In this document: positions 1 to 8,488 of the stretch, piece by piece
Position numbering within the stretch: the stretch's first letter is position 1
How the letters are laid out: the number at the start of each line of letters is the position of its first letter
DNA from: an uncultured Coriobacteriaceae bacterium
GTDB taxonomy: Bacteria; Actinomycetota; Coriobacteriia; Coriobacteriales; Atopobiaceae
DNA: 64,000 nt
Direction: 5' to 3'
Assembly (NCBI GenBank): GCA_902790135.1
Contig: CADAQM010000007.1
Span: 1 to 64,000 of the forward strand
Notes under the pieces: generated by a model
Seen by the model: only the letters and a program-made list of their open reading frames with translations
Database searches by the model: none
Told to the model about the DNA's origin: nothing
Made by a program: the position numbers and the translations under genes

Positions 1-331
1 TTCTGCGGCCCTTCGTCTCGCCCCCTCGTCATGCATTGTACAGTCACTCATGAAAGAGCCTCCCATTTCTCGTGTCCAAGAAATGGGAGGCAGTTCATTG
101 CCGCGGGAGCGCCTTCTCTTTTGCCCTCATACGCCGCGGACTGAGAACATTAGTGCGTTTATGTGGGCTTATGTAGCAGATGCATGTCGCAAATCCGAAC
201 ACTCCAGACCCAAACGTACACCTTTTGCGGAACGATGGGGCACTGCTGGCCATGTGCCTCGCCACGCTCAGGTATATGTTTGACTGTGGTTTTGTCTCTA
301 CGCTGTCGATCGGAAGAATCGAGGTGCAGGC
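1..331. other. Intergenic region before the first gene
   Basis: I see no convincing gene in these first bases. The short open frames here lack a Shine-Dalgarno site and a recognisable product. The only clear structure is the hairpin at 58-91, which probably ends a gene lying upstream of the window. The last 40 bases form the leader of the hexulose-phosphate-synthase-like gene. Confidence 0.5.
58..91. terminator. Perfect 13-bp hairpin, probable terminator
   Basis: Arms 58-70 and 79-91 (GCCTCCCATTTCT and its complement) enclose an 8-base loop. No T-run follows on the plus strand; on the minus strand the stem is followed by TCTTTC. It most likely ends a gene upstream of the window. Confidence 0.5.
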
Positions 332-1021
332 ATGAAGCTTCAGGTGACGCTCGATACCTACAGCATTGACGATGGCATTGCGCTCGTGAGGGGAGTCGCT
401 GACTATCTCGACGTGATCGAGGTCGGCACCCCGCTGCTGCTTGAGACCGGCATGTCTGCAATCGACAGGATCAAAGAGGCCTTCCCCTCGGTCAACATCA
501 TGGCCGACACCAAGATCTGGCATAACGGCGCGCGCATCGCGTACTCGGCGTTCTCCCACGGCGCGTCGGCAGTGACCGTGCTCTCCGCTGCGACCGATCA
601 AGAGATCGAGGCGGTCGTCGACGTGGCCGAGGACTGCGGCGGCGTGGTGGTCGCCGACCTCTCCGACGGACGCGGCGGGCTCATGCAACGCGCGGCAGAG
701 CTCGAGGACCTGGGCGTGCGCTACATGGTGGTGCCGTCGGGGCTGCGGGTGTACGAGGACGAGCTGCACGACCACGACGCGTTCCACCGCAACACGCGTG
801 CCGTCGGCGGCATGCCGCTTGCGCTCGTGCGCAACATCGAGCGTGCCCTCAGCGGGTCGGCTCAGGTGGCGGTGGTGGACAACATCACCCTGAACAACCT
901 GGATGCGGTCTTGGCAACCAAGCCGGGAATCCTGCTGGTGGGTCGTGCGATCCTCTCCGCAGACGATCCTGCGGCCGCCGCTGCGGAGTTCAGGCGTCGC
1001 ATGGACGAGGCTGCCTCGTAG
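332..1021 (+). CDS. 3-hexulose-6-phosphate synthase-like protein (OMPDC superfamily)
   Basis: A 229-aa single-domain TIM-barrel protein. The opening MKLQVTLD, the YLDVIEVGTPLLL segment, the ADTK active-site strand and the closing LLVGRAI phosphate-binding region match 3-hexulose-6-phosphate synthase and 3-keto-gulonate-6-phosphate decarboxylase. The first enzyme joins formaldehyde to ribulose 5-phosphate. The usual D-x-K-x-x-D motif reads DTKIWH here, so the second Asp is a His and the exact reaction is uncertain. No phosphohexuloisomerase partner lies alongside. The ATG follows GAGGTG and opens the conserved core directly. Family membership is firm; substrate is not. Confidence 0.75.
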   Translation: MKLQVTLDTYSIDDGIALVRGVADYLDVIEVGTPLLLETGMSAIDRIKEAFPSVNIMADTKIWHNGARIAYSAFSHGASAVTVLSAATDQEIEAVVDVAEDCGGVVVADLSDGRGGLMQRAAELEDLGVRYMVVPSGLRVYEDELHDHDAFHRNTRAVGGMPLALVRNIERALSGSAQVAVVDNITLNNLDAVLATKPGILLVGRAILSADDPAAAAAEFRRRMDEAAS

Positions 1022-1158
1022 GCAGACGGGCATCCGAGGGCCGTGCGTTGTCCGTCAACCTCTCGCGAAAAGATGTTAGACTAGGTAAATCATTAGTTAG
1101 CATCGGTAAACCTTTTGGTGGAAGATAACCAAGGGGCGTATCGCGAGAGGAAGCAACC

Positions 1159-1488
1159 ATGGCTATTCCCGGAATCGTCTATGCCGTCGGCGGCATTGCC
1201 GCAGCCTGTCTGGTTCGCGGCGCAGCTACGACGGGCAAGAGCAGGGGCTCCGAGGTGTCTGACAAGGCCCACGGTGCAGCCGTGAGGATCGTCGCGGCAG
1301 GCATGCGCGCTGCCGACGTTGTGTCATCCGCCACCCAGACCATCGCCGACGAGGCTGCTGACATCAATGTGGAGGCACGCCGCAAGGCCCGTATCGACGC
1401 CGCCGTCAAGGAGCGCATGGACGCGCTCGAGCAGGGCGTTCGCGCCGAGGTGATCGCCGAGATTGACGGCGAGGCGGAAGAGGAATAG
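1159..1488 (+). CDS. Small alanine-rich protein beside P-type ATPase
   Basis: A 109-aa protein whose first 20 residues (MAIPGIVYAVGGIAAACLV) form one hydrophobic segment. A charged, Ala- and Glu-rich helical tail follows, with EARRKARIDAAVKERMDALEQ as possible coiled coil. It ends 6 bases before the metal ATPase start, so the two are almost certainly co-transcribed and translationally coupled. I do not recognise a named family. A membrane-anchored accessory protein or metallochaperone for the ATPase is a guess from position only; there is no Cys or His cluster that would bind metal. Start ATG follows GAGAGGAAG. Confidence 0.65.
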   Translation: MAIPGIVYAVGGIAAACLVRGAATTGKSRGSEVSDKAHGAAVRIVAAGMRAADVVSSATQTIADEAADINVEARRKARIDAAVKERMDALEQGVRAEVIAEIDGEAEEE

Positions 1489-1494
1489 CCGCCC

Positions 1495-3612
1495 ATGCGC
1501 TACACCGTAGTCCGCGAGATGCCGGGGCGCCTGCGCCTGCATCTGAGTGCCGGCACGATCTCCGCGCCTGAGGCCCGCGGCATCGAGGCCGCCATAGGGT
1601 CCGTCAAGGGCGTCAAGAGGGCGGAGGCACACACCGCAAACGCATCGCTTCTGGTCGTTATGGCGCCGAGTGCCCGCACCGAGGTGCTCGAGCGGGTGGC
1701 GGGGCTCGACGTCCTGCATCTGCCCGTGGCCGAGGGAAGCCCCGACGACACCGACCTCGCGCTGCGCCTGGAGGACGAGCGCTTCTCGCTCGAGGCGGGC
1801 AACCTCATGATATGGACGGCCCTGCGCCGCCTTCTGCTGCCCGCGCCGCTGCGCACTGCCTGGGTAGTGATCCGCTCGCTCTGCCACGTGTTGGAGGGCC
1901 TGCAGACGCTGCTCGCGGGACGTCTCACCGTGGAGGTGCTAGACGCGACGGCCATAGGCGCCTCAGTCCTGCGTGGCACCTACGGCGAGGCTGATACCAT
2001 CATGTTCCTGCTCGCGCTCTCCGACGTGCTGCAGCGCCATGTGTCCAACCGGACTCGCTTGGCCCTGCAGCAGGGCCTGGTGGTGCGCGCGGCTACCGTG
2101 TGGCTTGTAGAGGGCGAGACCGAGCGCGAGGTGCCCATAGAGGACGTGCGGGTGGGGGACTGCCTGCGCGTGCGCTCCGGAGCGGTCCTTGGCGTGGACG
2201 GTACGGTGGTCTCCGGCGAGGCCGAGGTCAACGAAGCGTCGATGACCGGCGAGGCCGCCCTCGTGCACAAGGATGTGGGTTCGAGCGTCTACTTCGGCAC
2301 GGCTGTCGAGGAGGGGGAGCTGACGGTGCGTGTCACCGCCCCCGTCGGCAAGGCGCGCATCGATGCCATCGCACAGATGGTGGAGCGCAGCTCGGAGCTC
2401 AAGGCGGAGAGCCAGGGGCGTGCCGAGCGCCTGGCAGACGGGCTCGTGCCTGTCGCCTTCGCCAGCTTCATTGGCATCTACCTGGCCACGCGCAACATCG
2501 AGAAGGCGCTCGCCGTGCTCATGGTGGACTACTCCTGCGCGATCCGCCTCTCTACGCCCATTGCCGTGATGAGCGCCATGCGCGAGTCTGCGGCGCAGGG
2601 TGTGGTGTTCAAGGGAGGCAAGTATCTCGAGGCGCTGGCGACGGCCGACACGGTCGTCTTCGACAAGACAGGCACCCTGACCGTGGCCGCTCCGCGCCTG
2701 GTGTCGGTGGTCTCGGCGGGCGAGGTCGAGCCGGAGGAGATCCTGCGCCTGGCGGCCTGCATCGAGGAACACTACCCGCACTCGGTTGCCAGCGCCATCG
2801 TGGAGGGAGCGCGCGAACACGGCCTTGCCCACGACCGCGAGCTCCATGCCGAGGTGCGCTACGTGGTGGCCCATGGCATCGCGGCCAACGTCGCCGGCGA
2901 GCATGCCGTCATCGGCAGTGCGCACTTCGTCTTCGAGGACGAGGGCGTGCCGGTGCCGGAGGGCTTCGAGGAGCGTCTCGAGACCGAGGCACCCGGTGCC
3001 AGCCACATCTACTTCGCGCTTGCCGGCAGGCTGCTTGGGGCCCTCTGCGTCGACGACCCGCTGCGTCCTGGCACAAGGGCTCTGATCGCGCGCCTGCGCG
3101 AGCTGGGACTCTCTCGTATCGTGATGCTTACGGGAGATGCCGAGCAGGCCGCGCGTGTGGTGGCCAAAAGCGCAGGTATCGACCACTATCTGGCGCAGGT
3201 ACTTCCCGAGGACAAGGCGGCCGAGGTCGAGCGGCTCGAGTCGGCGGGGCATCGCGTGGTGATGGTGGGCGATGGCATCAACGACTCGCCGGCCCTTGCG
3301 GCTGCGTCCGTCTCGGTCGCGCTCGCGGACGCCTCCGACATAGCGCGCACGGTGGCCGACGTGTCGGTGCGCGACGACTCGCTGGAAAAGCTGGTGTACG
3401 CGCGCGTCCTGAGCATACGCCTGCAGAGGAGGATCTCCTCTCGCTACCATCTCATCGTGGGTTTCAACACGGCTCTGATTGCTCTCGGCGTTGCGTCGGT
3501 CATTCCGCTCACCACGGCCGCCACGCTGCACAACCTCTCGACGGTGGGCATCGCCGCCCTCAACACGCGCCCCCTCGTCCGGCAGGGCAGGGCCCGGCTG
3601 GCATCCGCTTAG
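1495..3612 (+). CDS. Heavy-metal-type P1B ATPase with SCA membrane motif
   Basis: A 705-aa ATP-driven cation transporter of the inner membrane. The N-terminal 70 residues (GRLRLHLSAG onward) look like a divergent heavy-metal-associated fold without a CxxC. Then come the actuator domain with MTGEA, the phosphorylation site FDKTGTLT (Asp390), the hinge GDGINDSPA (Asp593) and two C-terminal membrane segments. The membrane motif that is normally CPC or SPC reads DYSCAIRLSTP (about 345-355). The usual SEHP nucleotide motif is EEHYPHS. These changes place it in a divergent P1B subgroup whose metal cannot be named from sequence. The small protein at 1159-1488 is its operon partner. Confidence 0.85.
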   Translation: MRYTVVREMPGRLRLHLSAGTISAPEARGIEAAIGSVKGVKRAEAHTANASLLVVMAPSARTEVLERVAGLDVLHLPVAEGSPDDTDLALRLEDERFSLEAGNLMIWTALRRLLLPAPLRTAWVVIRSLCHVLEGLQTLLAGRLTVEVLDATAIGASVLRGTYGEADTIMFLLALSDVLQRHVSNRTRLALQQGLVVRAATVWLVEGETEREVPIEDVRVGDCLRVRSGAVLGVDGTVVSGEAEVNEASMTGEAALVHKDVGSSVYFGTAVEEGELTVRVTAPVGKARIDAIAQMVERSSELKAESQGRAERLADGLVPVAFASFIGIYLATRNIEKALAVLMVDYSCAIRLSTPIAVMSAMRESAAQGVVFKGGKYLEALATADTVVFDKTGTLTVAAPRLVSVVSAGEVEPEEILRLAACIEEHYPHSVASAIVEGAREHGLAHDRELHAEVRYVVAHGIAANVAGEHAVIGSAHFVFEDEGVPVPEGFEERLETEAPGASHIYFALAGRLLGALCVDDPLRPGTRALIARLRELGLSRIVMLTGDAEQAARVVAKSAGIDHYLAQVLPEDKAAEVERLESAGHRVVMVGDGINDSPALAAASVSVALADASDIARTVADVSVRDDSLEKLVYARVLSIRLQRRISSRYHLIVGFNTALIALGVASVIPLTTAATLHNLSTVGIAALNTRPLVRQGRARLASA

Positions 3613-3729
3613 AGTGACGCACGATAATCCACAAAGGCGCTGGTAGGCGCTATCATGGATGCGTCGTCGCCGAGTGGGTGCCCCATTGTGCCGGCTCGGC
3701 GTGGGGAGGGGAGACCGAGGGGGAGTCAC

Positions 3730-4587
3730 ATGATTCAGGACATCGCGCCGCATGCGCTCAAGAACGAGTTCCAGGCGCAGGCTGTGCCCGTAACTGGTGA
3801 GCTGGTGTTCTTCGTGCGAGGACAGGACCTGGCGGTGCGGCGCATCGACGAACCCTCGCTGAGCTTCGCGTTTCCCGAAGTGGGTGTGGACGTCGCGCCG
3901 GAGGGGCTCACGTTTCTCTTTGAGCTTGATGGCAAGTCCTGCTGGCTCGCGCCCGATCGCGGCATGGCGGAGCCTCCCGCCGGCTTCGAACTTACTAGCA
4001 ACCGCGACCTGCGCATGGAGAAGCGCGGGCCCCGCGAGCTGATGTATGCGGCGTATACGGCCGTCCACCTCGCCGGATGGTATGTCAAGCACCGATTCTG
4101 CGGTGCCTGCGGAGCTCCGACCAACCATCATGCGACGCTGCGCGCCCTCTCGTGCCCCAGCTGCGGCAACCTCGTGTTCCCCAGGATCAACCCCGCCGTC
4201 ATCGTCTGCGTGCGCGACCCGAAGCGCGAGAAGATTGTGCTCACCCGCTATGCGCGCGGGCGTTACATGCCCATCGACGCCTTGGTGGCGGGGTTCGTCG
4301 AGATAGGGGAGACCATCGAGGAGTGCGTGCGCCGCGAGGTGCGCGAGGAGCTCGGCCTCGAGGTCACCAACATCACCTACTACAAGTCGCAGCCGTGGGG
4401 TGTAGCGGGAGACGTCCTGTCAGGCTACTGGTGCGACGTGGTGGGCGACCCGACCCTGCACATGGACAAAGAGGAGCTGGGGCGCGCCGTGTGGGCGGGG
4501 CCGACCGAGATCCCCGGCCAGCCCGACGACCTCTCGCTCACCAATGAGATGATGTGCCTCTGGAGAGACGAGCATTTGCGCAGGTAG
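3730..4587 (+). CDS. nudC: NADH pyrophosphatase-like Nudix hydrolase
   Basis: A 285-aa NudC-type hydrolase, expected to cleave NAD(H) or de-cap NAD-RNA to the mononucleotide. A four-cysteine zinc ribbon (C124, C127, C142, C145) is followed by PRINPAVIV and a full Nudix box (about 188-212, GFVEIGETIEECVRREVREELG). The family signature SQPWPFPxS is only partly kept: SQPWGVAGDVLSG. This may shift substrate choice. The start was set at MIQDIAPHAL because GGGGGAG lies just ahead; an earlier in-frame ATG at 3655 adds 25 unconserved residues. It converges with the PARG-like gene across the 62-bp repeat block. Confidence 0.85.
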   Translation: MIQDIAPHALKNEFQAQAVPVTGELVFFVRGQDLAVRRIDEPSLSFAFPEVGVDVAPEGLTFLFELDGKSCWLAPDRGMAEPPAGFELTSNRDLRMEKRGPRELMYAAYTAVHLAGWYVKHRFCGACGAPTNHHATLRALSCPSCGNLVFPRINPAVIVCVRDPKREKIVLTRYARGRYMPIDALVAGFVEIGETIEECVRREVREELGLEVTNITYYKSQPWGVAGDVLSGYWCDVVGDPTLHMDKEELGRAVWAGPTEIPGQPDDLSLTNEMMCLWRDEHLRR

Positions 4588-4620
4588 ATGGCTTGTAGCG
4601 TTACCTTATGTGTGCCACTG

Positions 4621-4868
4621 GTCCGTCTATCGGGCCGGAACGGGCCGCCGTTGCGTCTCCCGGAGCGGACCAGTCGCCACTAGTCCGTCGATCAGGACGG
4701 AACGAGCCGCCGTTGCGTCTCCCGGAGCGGACCAGCCGCCACTGGTCCGTCGATCCGGACGGAACGGGCCCCCGTTGCGTCTCCCGGAGCGGACCAGCCG
4801 CCACTGGTCCGTCGATCAGGACGGAACGAGCCGCCGTTGCGTCTCCCGGAGCGGACCGGTGGTGCTCA
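4621..4868. repeat. Four tandem copies of a 62-bp repeat
   Basis: Units begin at 4621, 4683, 4745 and 4807, exactly 62 bases apart, and differ at only a few positions; the last diverges after 4857. Each unit holds CTGGTCCG near its start and CGGACCAG near its end. Middle copies also contain GTCCG-TCGATC-CGGAC, so single-stranded copies can fold. The block fills the gap between convergent nudC and the PARG-like gene. It is not CRISPR: copies are contiguous and there are no spacers. Confidence 0.9.
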
Positions 4869-4883
4869 CCCCCGCGCTTACCG

Positions 4884-5726
4884 TCAACCCTCGAACTCCG
4901 CGCTGAAGGCGTCGTAGTTCTCGCGCTCGTAGGGCATGTGGAACACCGCGAACTCGATGAGGTCAAAGTGGTTGCGCAGGGACTCGAGCTCTTGATGCCA
5001 CGCGCTTGCCACGAGGTAGGGGTCGTTGCAGAAGGCGCCGCAGCCAAAAGCCCCAAGCACCAGGCACTGGACCTTCTCGCTGGCCGCGACGGTCAGCAGG
5101 TGGCGGGCGCGACGGCGATGGAGGTCGAAGAGCTCGGTCAGCGACACCTTGGTCGTGCGTCCCATGCGCAGGTGCGCGAGGTTTGCGCTCGTGCGGCGCA
5201 GGTCCGGTGCCGCGCAGGTCACCACGTCGACCGAGATCCACTGCTCCGGTGCGAGGCGTGCCGGCAGTGACTCGTCGCTCTTGCAGATGACGACATCAGG
5301 CGTCCAGATGCAGGCATCGGTTGCCAGCACGTCGCCGGAGCCGCGGTTGGGGCTGTAGTAGGCGTTCCAGAAGCGTCGCTGGTTTAGAGCGCTGTAGAGC
5401 GTGGAGCAGCGGCAGAGGCTCTCCTCCTGGGCGGAGCTGCCCGCAACGACGCCGCCGCCCGGGTGGATGGACGAGGCAAAGTTGTGCACGGCGATACGGG
5501 CATCCGGACGCTCGGCGGCGATGGCCTGCGCAGCCTCGAAGCTGCGACGGCCCGTTACGCGCACGAGCCCCTCGCCGGTGGGCTCGCCCAGCTCAGGCCA
5601 GTCGTTCGCCTCGTAGAGATGCGACGCCTCTGCCGAGCGGCGGGCGGCCTCCTTGAGCTGGGGCGTGTTGGCAATCATGTCCTGCGTATCGGCGAAGATC
5701 GCCGCAAGCTGCTGCTGACGGTTCAT
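4884..5726 (-). CDS. Microbial poly(ADP-ribose) glycohydrolase-like protein (TIGR02452 family)
   Basis: A 280-aa macro-domain protein expected to remove ADP-ribose from proteins or nucleic acids in the cytoplasm. The PARG signature is intact: HPGGG (88-92) followed by QEE (100-102), with the catalytic pair of glutamates. A C-terminal VLGAFGCGAFCNDP completes the macrodomain binding loops. The start chosen is MNRQQQL, which has AAGGGA upstream on the minus strand; a longer frame to 5873 has no conserved residues. It stands alone. No ADP-ribosyl-transferase neighbour is visible, so it may act on host or environmental ADP-ribosylation or on general repair products. Confidence 0.85.
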   Translation of the reverse strand: MNRQQQLAAIFADTQDMIANTPQLKEAARRSAEASHLYEANDWPELGEPTGEGLVRVTGRRSFEAAQAIAAERPDARIAVHNFASSIHPGGGVVAGSSAQEESLCRCSTLYSALNQRRFWNAYYSPNRGSGDVLATDACIWTPDVVICKSDESLPARLAPEQWISVDVVTCAAPDLRRTSANLAHLRMGRTTKVSLTELFDLHRRRARHLLTVAASEKVQCLVLGAFGCGAFCNDPYLVASAWHQELESLRNHFDLIEFAVFHMPYERENYDAFSAEFEG

Positions 5727-5909
5727 CGGCATCCCTTCATGCGCGTTGGTGAATAACTCTACCAACAAATACCGCCTGTGGAGAAAATGGCCGCACGCTT
5801 GAAACGTTTGCGTGCCCGTTATGCCGCAGCTCCCCGATGCGTGGGCCTCGTTTACTGCTTGAGCCTGTATCATTAAAAGCTAGGCACGAGATGTCGCAAG
5901 GGAGTCACC

Positions 5910-6443
5910 ATGGAGAACCGCATCGCCCACACGAGGTTCACCGTCACCATGACGGGTGCCCTGCTCGTCTTTCTTGGCGCCGCGATTCTCTCCAATGCCG
6001 GTGAGGTGACCGCCTTCGTCGTGCGCCTCATCGGTTGTGCTACGGCCGCCTTTGGCGTGGTCACGCTTCTGGGGCATCTCATGCGGGCGCAGGCGATCGA
6101 CCTCATCCCCTTTGAGGACGTCGTCGTCTCTGGCATCCTCATCCTCGCCGGCGCCATCGTCGGAGTATTCCCCGACATGTTTGCCAAGGTGCTCTTCTCG
6201 GTGCTGGGCGTTCTTATCGTGCTGTCTGGCCTGGGGGATGTGGCGCGCTCTCGCACCAAGACTGCCGACGAGGAGGATGCGGAGAAGTACACGCTGCGCG
6301 TGGGCATCATCACCATCGCCACAGGCGTCTTTTTGACTCTCGTTCCCTCCGCCGCTGTCCATGCGCTGCCCATCTTCTGCGGTATCGCGCTTGTCCTGGA
6401 CGGGCTCAGCGAGCTCTACCTCGCCATGCGCATGGAGGCGTAG
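5910..6443 (+). CDS. HdeD/DUF308-like six-helix membrane protein
   Basis: A 177-aa integral membrane protein. Hydrophobic segments lie near residues 10-28, 32-52, 68-86, 90-108, 128-148 and 152-170, in three similar pairs as in the DUF308/HdeD family, whose best-known member is linked to acid resistance. The central loop SRTKTADEEDAEKY is charged and probably cytoplasmic. The ATG follows AAGGGAGTCACC. It is a single-gene unit between divergent and co-directional neighbours; function is not established. Confidence 0.75.
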   Translation: MENRIAHTRFTVTMTGALLVFLGAAILSNAGEVTAFVVRLIGCATAAFGVVTLLGHLMRAQAIDLIPFEDVVVSGILILAGAIVGVFPDMFAKVLFSVLGVLIVLSGLGDVARSRTKTADEEDAEKYTLRVGIITIATGVFLTLVPSAAVHALPIFCGIALVLDGLSELYLAMRMEA

Positions 6444-6528
6444 GGCGGTAGGTCGGCATTCTGCTTTCCGCCTGCTCCATGTCGGGCTATGCTACCCATT
6501 GGCATCGTCTTTGTGAGCAGGAGGTCTC

Positions 6529-7380
6529 ATGAGCAGGTTCGACAAGCCCATCTTGGTGTTTCAGACCGACTTCACCTATGCGGAGGGGGCGGTCAGCTCG
6601 ATGTATGGCGTGGTCAAGCGCGTCGACCGAGAGCTGGAGATCTTTGACGGCACCCATCAGATTCCGCGCTATGACGTATGGAGTGCGAGCTACCGTCTGT
6701 ACCAGAGCATGCCGTTCTGGCCCGAGGGCACGATCTACGTGAGTGTGGTCGACCCTGGCGTAGGCACGTCCCGCCGCGCCTGCGCGGCAAAGACCGCCGA
6801 CGGACACATCATCGTGACGCCCGACAACGGGGCGCTCACCCACGTGGCGCGTCACATCGGCATCACCGAGGTGCGCGAGATCGACGAGACCATCAACCGC
6901 AACCCCGACACGCGCGGGACCGCGGTCTTCCACGGGCGCGACCTCTTTGGCTACTGTGCCGCACGTCTTGCAAGCGGCATCATCTCGTGGGAGCAAGTCG
7001 GTCCGGCCTATCCGGTTGACGAGATCGTCATGCTGCCGCTTGCCGTGCCCACGGTCAGCGGGGGAGTGGCCACGGGCATCGTCGACATCGTCGACCCCAA
7101 CTTTGGCAATGCGTGGACCAACATCCCGTTTGCCCTGCTCGAGGGGCTGGGCGTGACGTATGGGGATGCCCTGCGCATCGAGCTGCGTCACGACGGGGCC
7201 CTCGTGCTCGACGAGGAGATGCCCCTCTGCCGCGCCTTTGGCGACGTCGGTCCCGGTGAGCTGCTCGCGTACACCAACGAGCTCATGAACGTCTCGTTCA
7301 CCATGAACCAGTCGTCCATTGTCGAGCGCTATGACATCGGCTTTGGGGCCGGCTGGGACGTGCGCGTGTCCAAGGCCTAG
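6529..7380 (+). CDS. SAM hydroxide adenosyltransferase (DUF62 family)
   Basis: A 283-aa member of the fluorinase/chlorinase-related family. Members without the halide pocket hydrolyse S-adenosylmethionine to adenosine and methionine. Visible landmarks are QTDFTYAEGAV at the N-terminus, VVDPGVGTSRRACAA, TPDNGALTHV and FHGRDLFGYCAA. Together these define the two-domain SAM-binding fold. Length is normal. The start has AGGAGG 7 bases ahead. It sits alone, so its role (SAM level control or regulation) is unknown; metK is 51 kb away in the same window. Confidence 0.85.
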   Translation: MSRFDKPILVFQTDFTYAEGAVSSMYGVVKRVDRELEIFDGTHQIPRYDVWSASYRLYQSMPFWPEGTIYVSVVDPGVGTSRRACAAKTADGHIIVTPDNGALTHVARHIGITEVREIDETINRNPDTRGTAVFHGRDLFGYCAARLASGIISWEQVGPAYPVDEIVMLPLAVPTVSGGVATGIVDIVDPNFGNAWTNIPFALLEGLGVTYGDALRIELRHDGALVLDEEMPLCRAFGDVGPGELLAYTNELMNVSFTMNQSSIVERYDIGFGAGWDVRVSKA

Positions 7381-7533
7381 CGTCGGGGCGTGCGATCGTG
7401 GCTCGACGGCGCAAGCCACGAAAGGTTTTGGCATTTGCGGGACCGCGAGCAGATTCGAACAATTACTATGTAGCTATCCATCCTTAGGGTCGTCCCGCCA
7501 AGGTGGTGGGACGCGATAGAAAGGAACTCCGTC

Positions 7534-8409
7534 ATGGACTTCATCATCAGCAGGCGTCAGATGCTCAAGCTCGGTGCAAGCGCGGCCGTTCTCGGCCTTG
7601 CAGGCTGCGGTTCCAACTCCAGCGCTTCCGACGGCGGTGCCGCCGAGGCTTCCGGCGACGTCAAGGACCTCACCTTCGAGCCCGGCAAGCTGACCGTTGC
7701 TACCGGCAACCCCGCATGGGAGCCCTGGGTCATGAACGACGACCCCGAGTCCGGCGAGGGCTTCGAGGCTGCCGTCATCTACGCCCTGGCAGAGAGGATG
7801 GGCTTCGCCAAGGAGGAGGTCGTCTGGACCCGCAGCGACTTCGAGCAGGCGTTCGCTCCCGGCGAGCATGAGTGGGACCTCAACATCCAGCAGGTCTCCA
7901 TCAACGAGGACCGCAAGAAGGCCGTGGACTTCTCGCCTGCGTACTTCGTTCCCACCCAGTCCGTCATCGTTCTCAACGACGGCGCCTTTGCCAACGCGAC
8001 CAGCGTCGCAGACCTTGCCGATGCCGTGATCGGCGTCCAGAGCGGCACCACGGCCATCGAGTTTGCCAACGCGCTCGTCAAGGACCCCAAGGAGCAGGTC
8101 AGGATCTATCCCACGAACGTCGAGGCGGCAACCGACGTCAAGGACGACCAGATCGACGCGCTTGTGACGGATACCCCGCAGTGCGTGTACATGGTCGAGT
8201 CCGGCCAGGTGGGCGACAAGGGCGTCGTCATCGGCCAGATTCCCAACTCCACCGACGACGGCCTCGGCATCGCGATGACCAAGGATTCTCCGCTCGTTCC
8301 CTTCGTGACCGACGCCATGAACGCCATCCTGGACGACGGCACCATCGACGGCCTTATCGACACGTGGCTCAAGGCCTACACGAGCGACATTCCCACGCTC
8401 GCCGAGTAA
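7534..8409 (+). CDS. Polar amino-acid ABC transporter, substrate-binding lipoprotein
   Basis: A 291-aa extracellular solute-binding protein, family 3. The signal peptide combines a twin-arginine motif (SRRQMLK) with a lipobox (LAGC, Cys at about 26), so it is probably a Tat-exported lipoprotein. The mature part has the family 3 pattern: FEPGKLTVATGNPAWEPW, then GFEAAVIYALAERMG and IGVQSGTTA. Its exact amino acid cannot be read. It opens an operon with the permease and ATPase. A hairpin between this gene and the permease would favour higher levels of the binding protein. Confidence 0.9.
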   Translation: MDFIISRRQMLKLGASAAVLGLAGCGSNSSASDGGAAEASGDVKDLTFEPGKLTVATGNPAWEPWVMNDDPESGEGFEAAVIYALAERMGFAKEEVVWTRSDFEQAFAPGEHEWDLNIQQVSINEDRKKAVDFSPAYFVPTQSVIVLNDGAFANATSVADLADAVIGVQSGTTAIEFANALVKDPKEQVRIYPTNVEAATDVKDDQIDALVTDTPQCVYMVESGQVGDKGVVIGQIPNSTDDGLGIAMTKDSPLVPFVTDAMNAILDDGTIDGLIDTWLKAYTSDIPTLAE

Positions 8410-8422
8410 CCAACACCCATGC

Positions 8423-8456
8423 GGTCGGCCGGGTCTATCCCGGCCGACCATTTTTA
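8423..8456 (+). terminator. Intercistronic terminator or attenuator
   Basis: Arms 8423-8433 and 8439-8449 form an 11-bp GC-rich stem with loop TCTAT, followed by ATTTTTA. It lies between the binding-protein gene and the permease. Partial termination here would give binding protein in excess over the membrane parts. Confidence 0.8.
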
Positions 8457-8488
8457 TGAGTCCGTATGTAACGAGGTGGTCGAGACCG

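Noticed and set aside
332-1021. Ribulose monophosphate formaldehyde-fixation operon
   Set aside because: No phosphohexuloisomerase is adjacent, the active-site motif is altered, and the gene is 17 kb from the C1 genes.
1963-4131. Long minus-strand open frame opposite the P-type ATPase and nudC
   Set aside because: It mirrors the codon structure of two well-supported plus-strand genes, has no ribosome site or recognisable domain, and is a typical shadow frame in GC-rich DNA. Similar long minus frames opposite the LigM-like gene, fhs and the helicase were left out for the same reason.
4621-4868. CRISPR array
   Set aside because: The 62-bp units are contiguous, with no unique spacers and no cas genes in the window.
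7381-7533. tRNA gene suggested by ATTCGAAC
   Set aside because: The surrounding bases do not form a cloverleaf; no acceptor or anticodon stem could be drawn.
8456-8488. Earlier start for the amino-acid permease
   Set aside because: The ATG at 8456 lies in the terminator tail and has no ribosome site; the ATG at 8489 starts the conserved protein.
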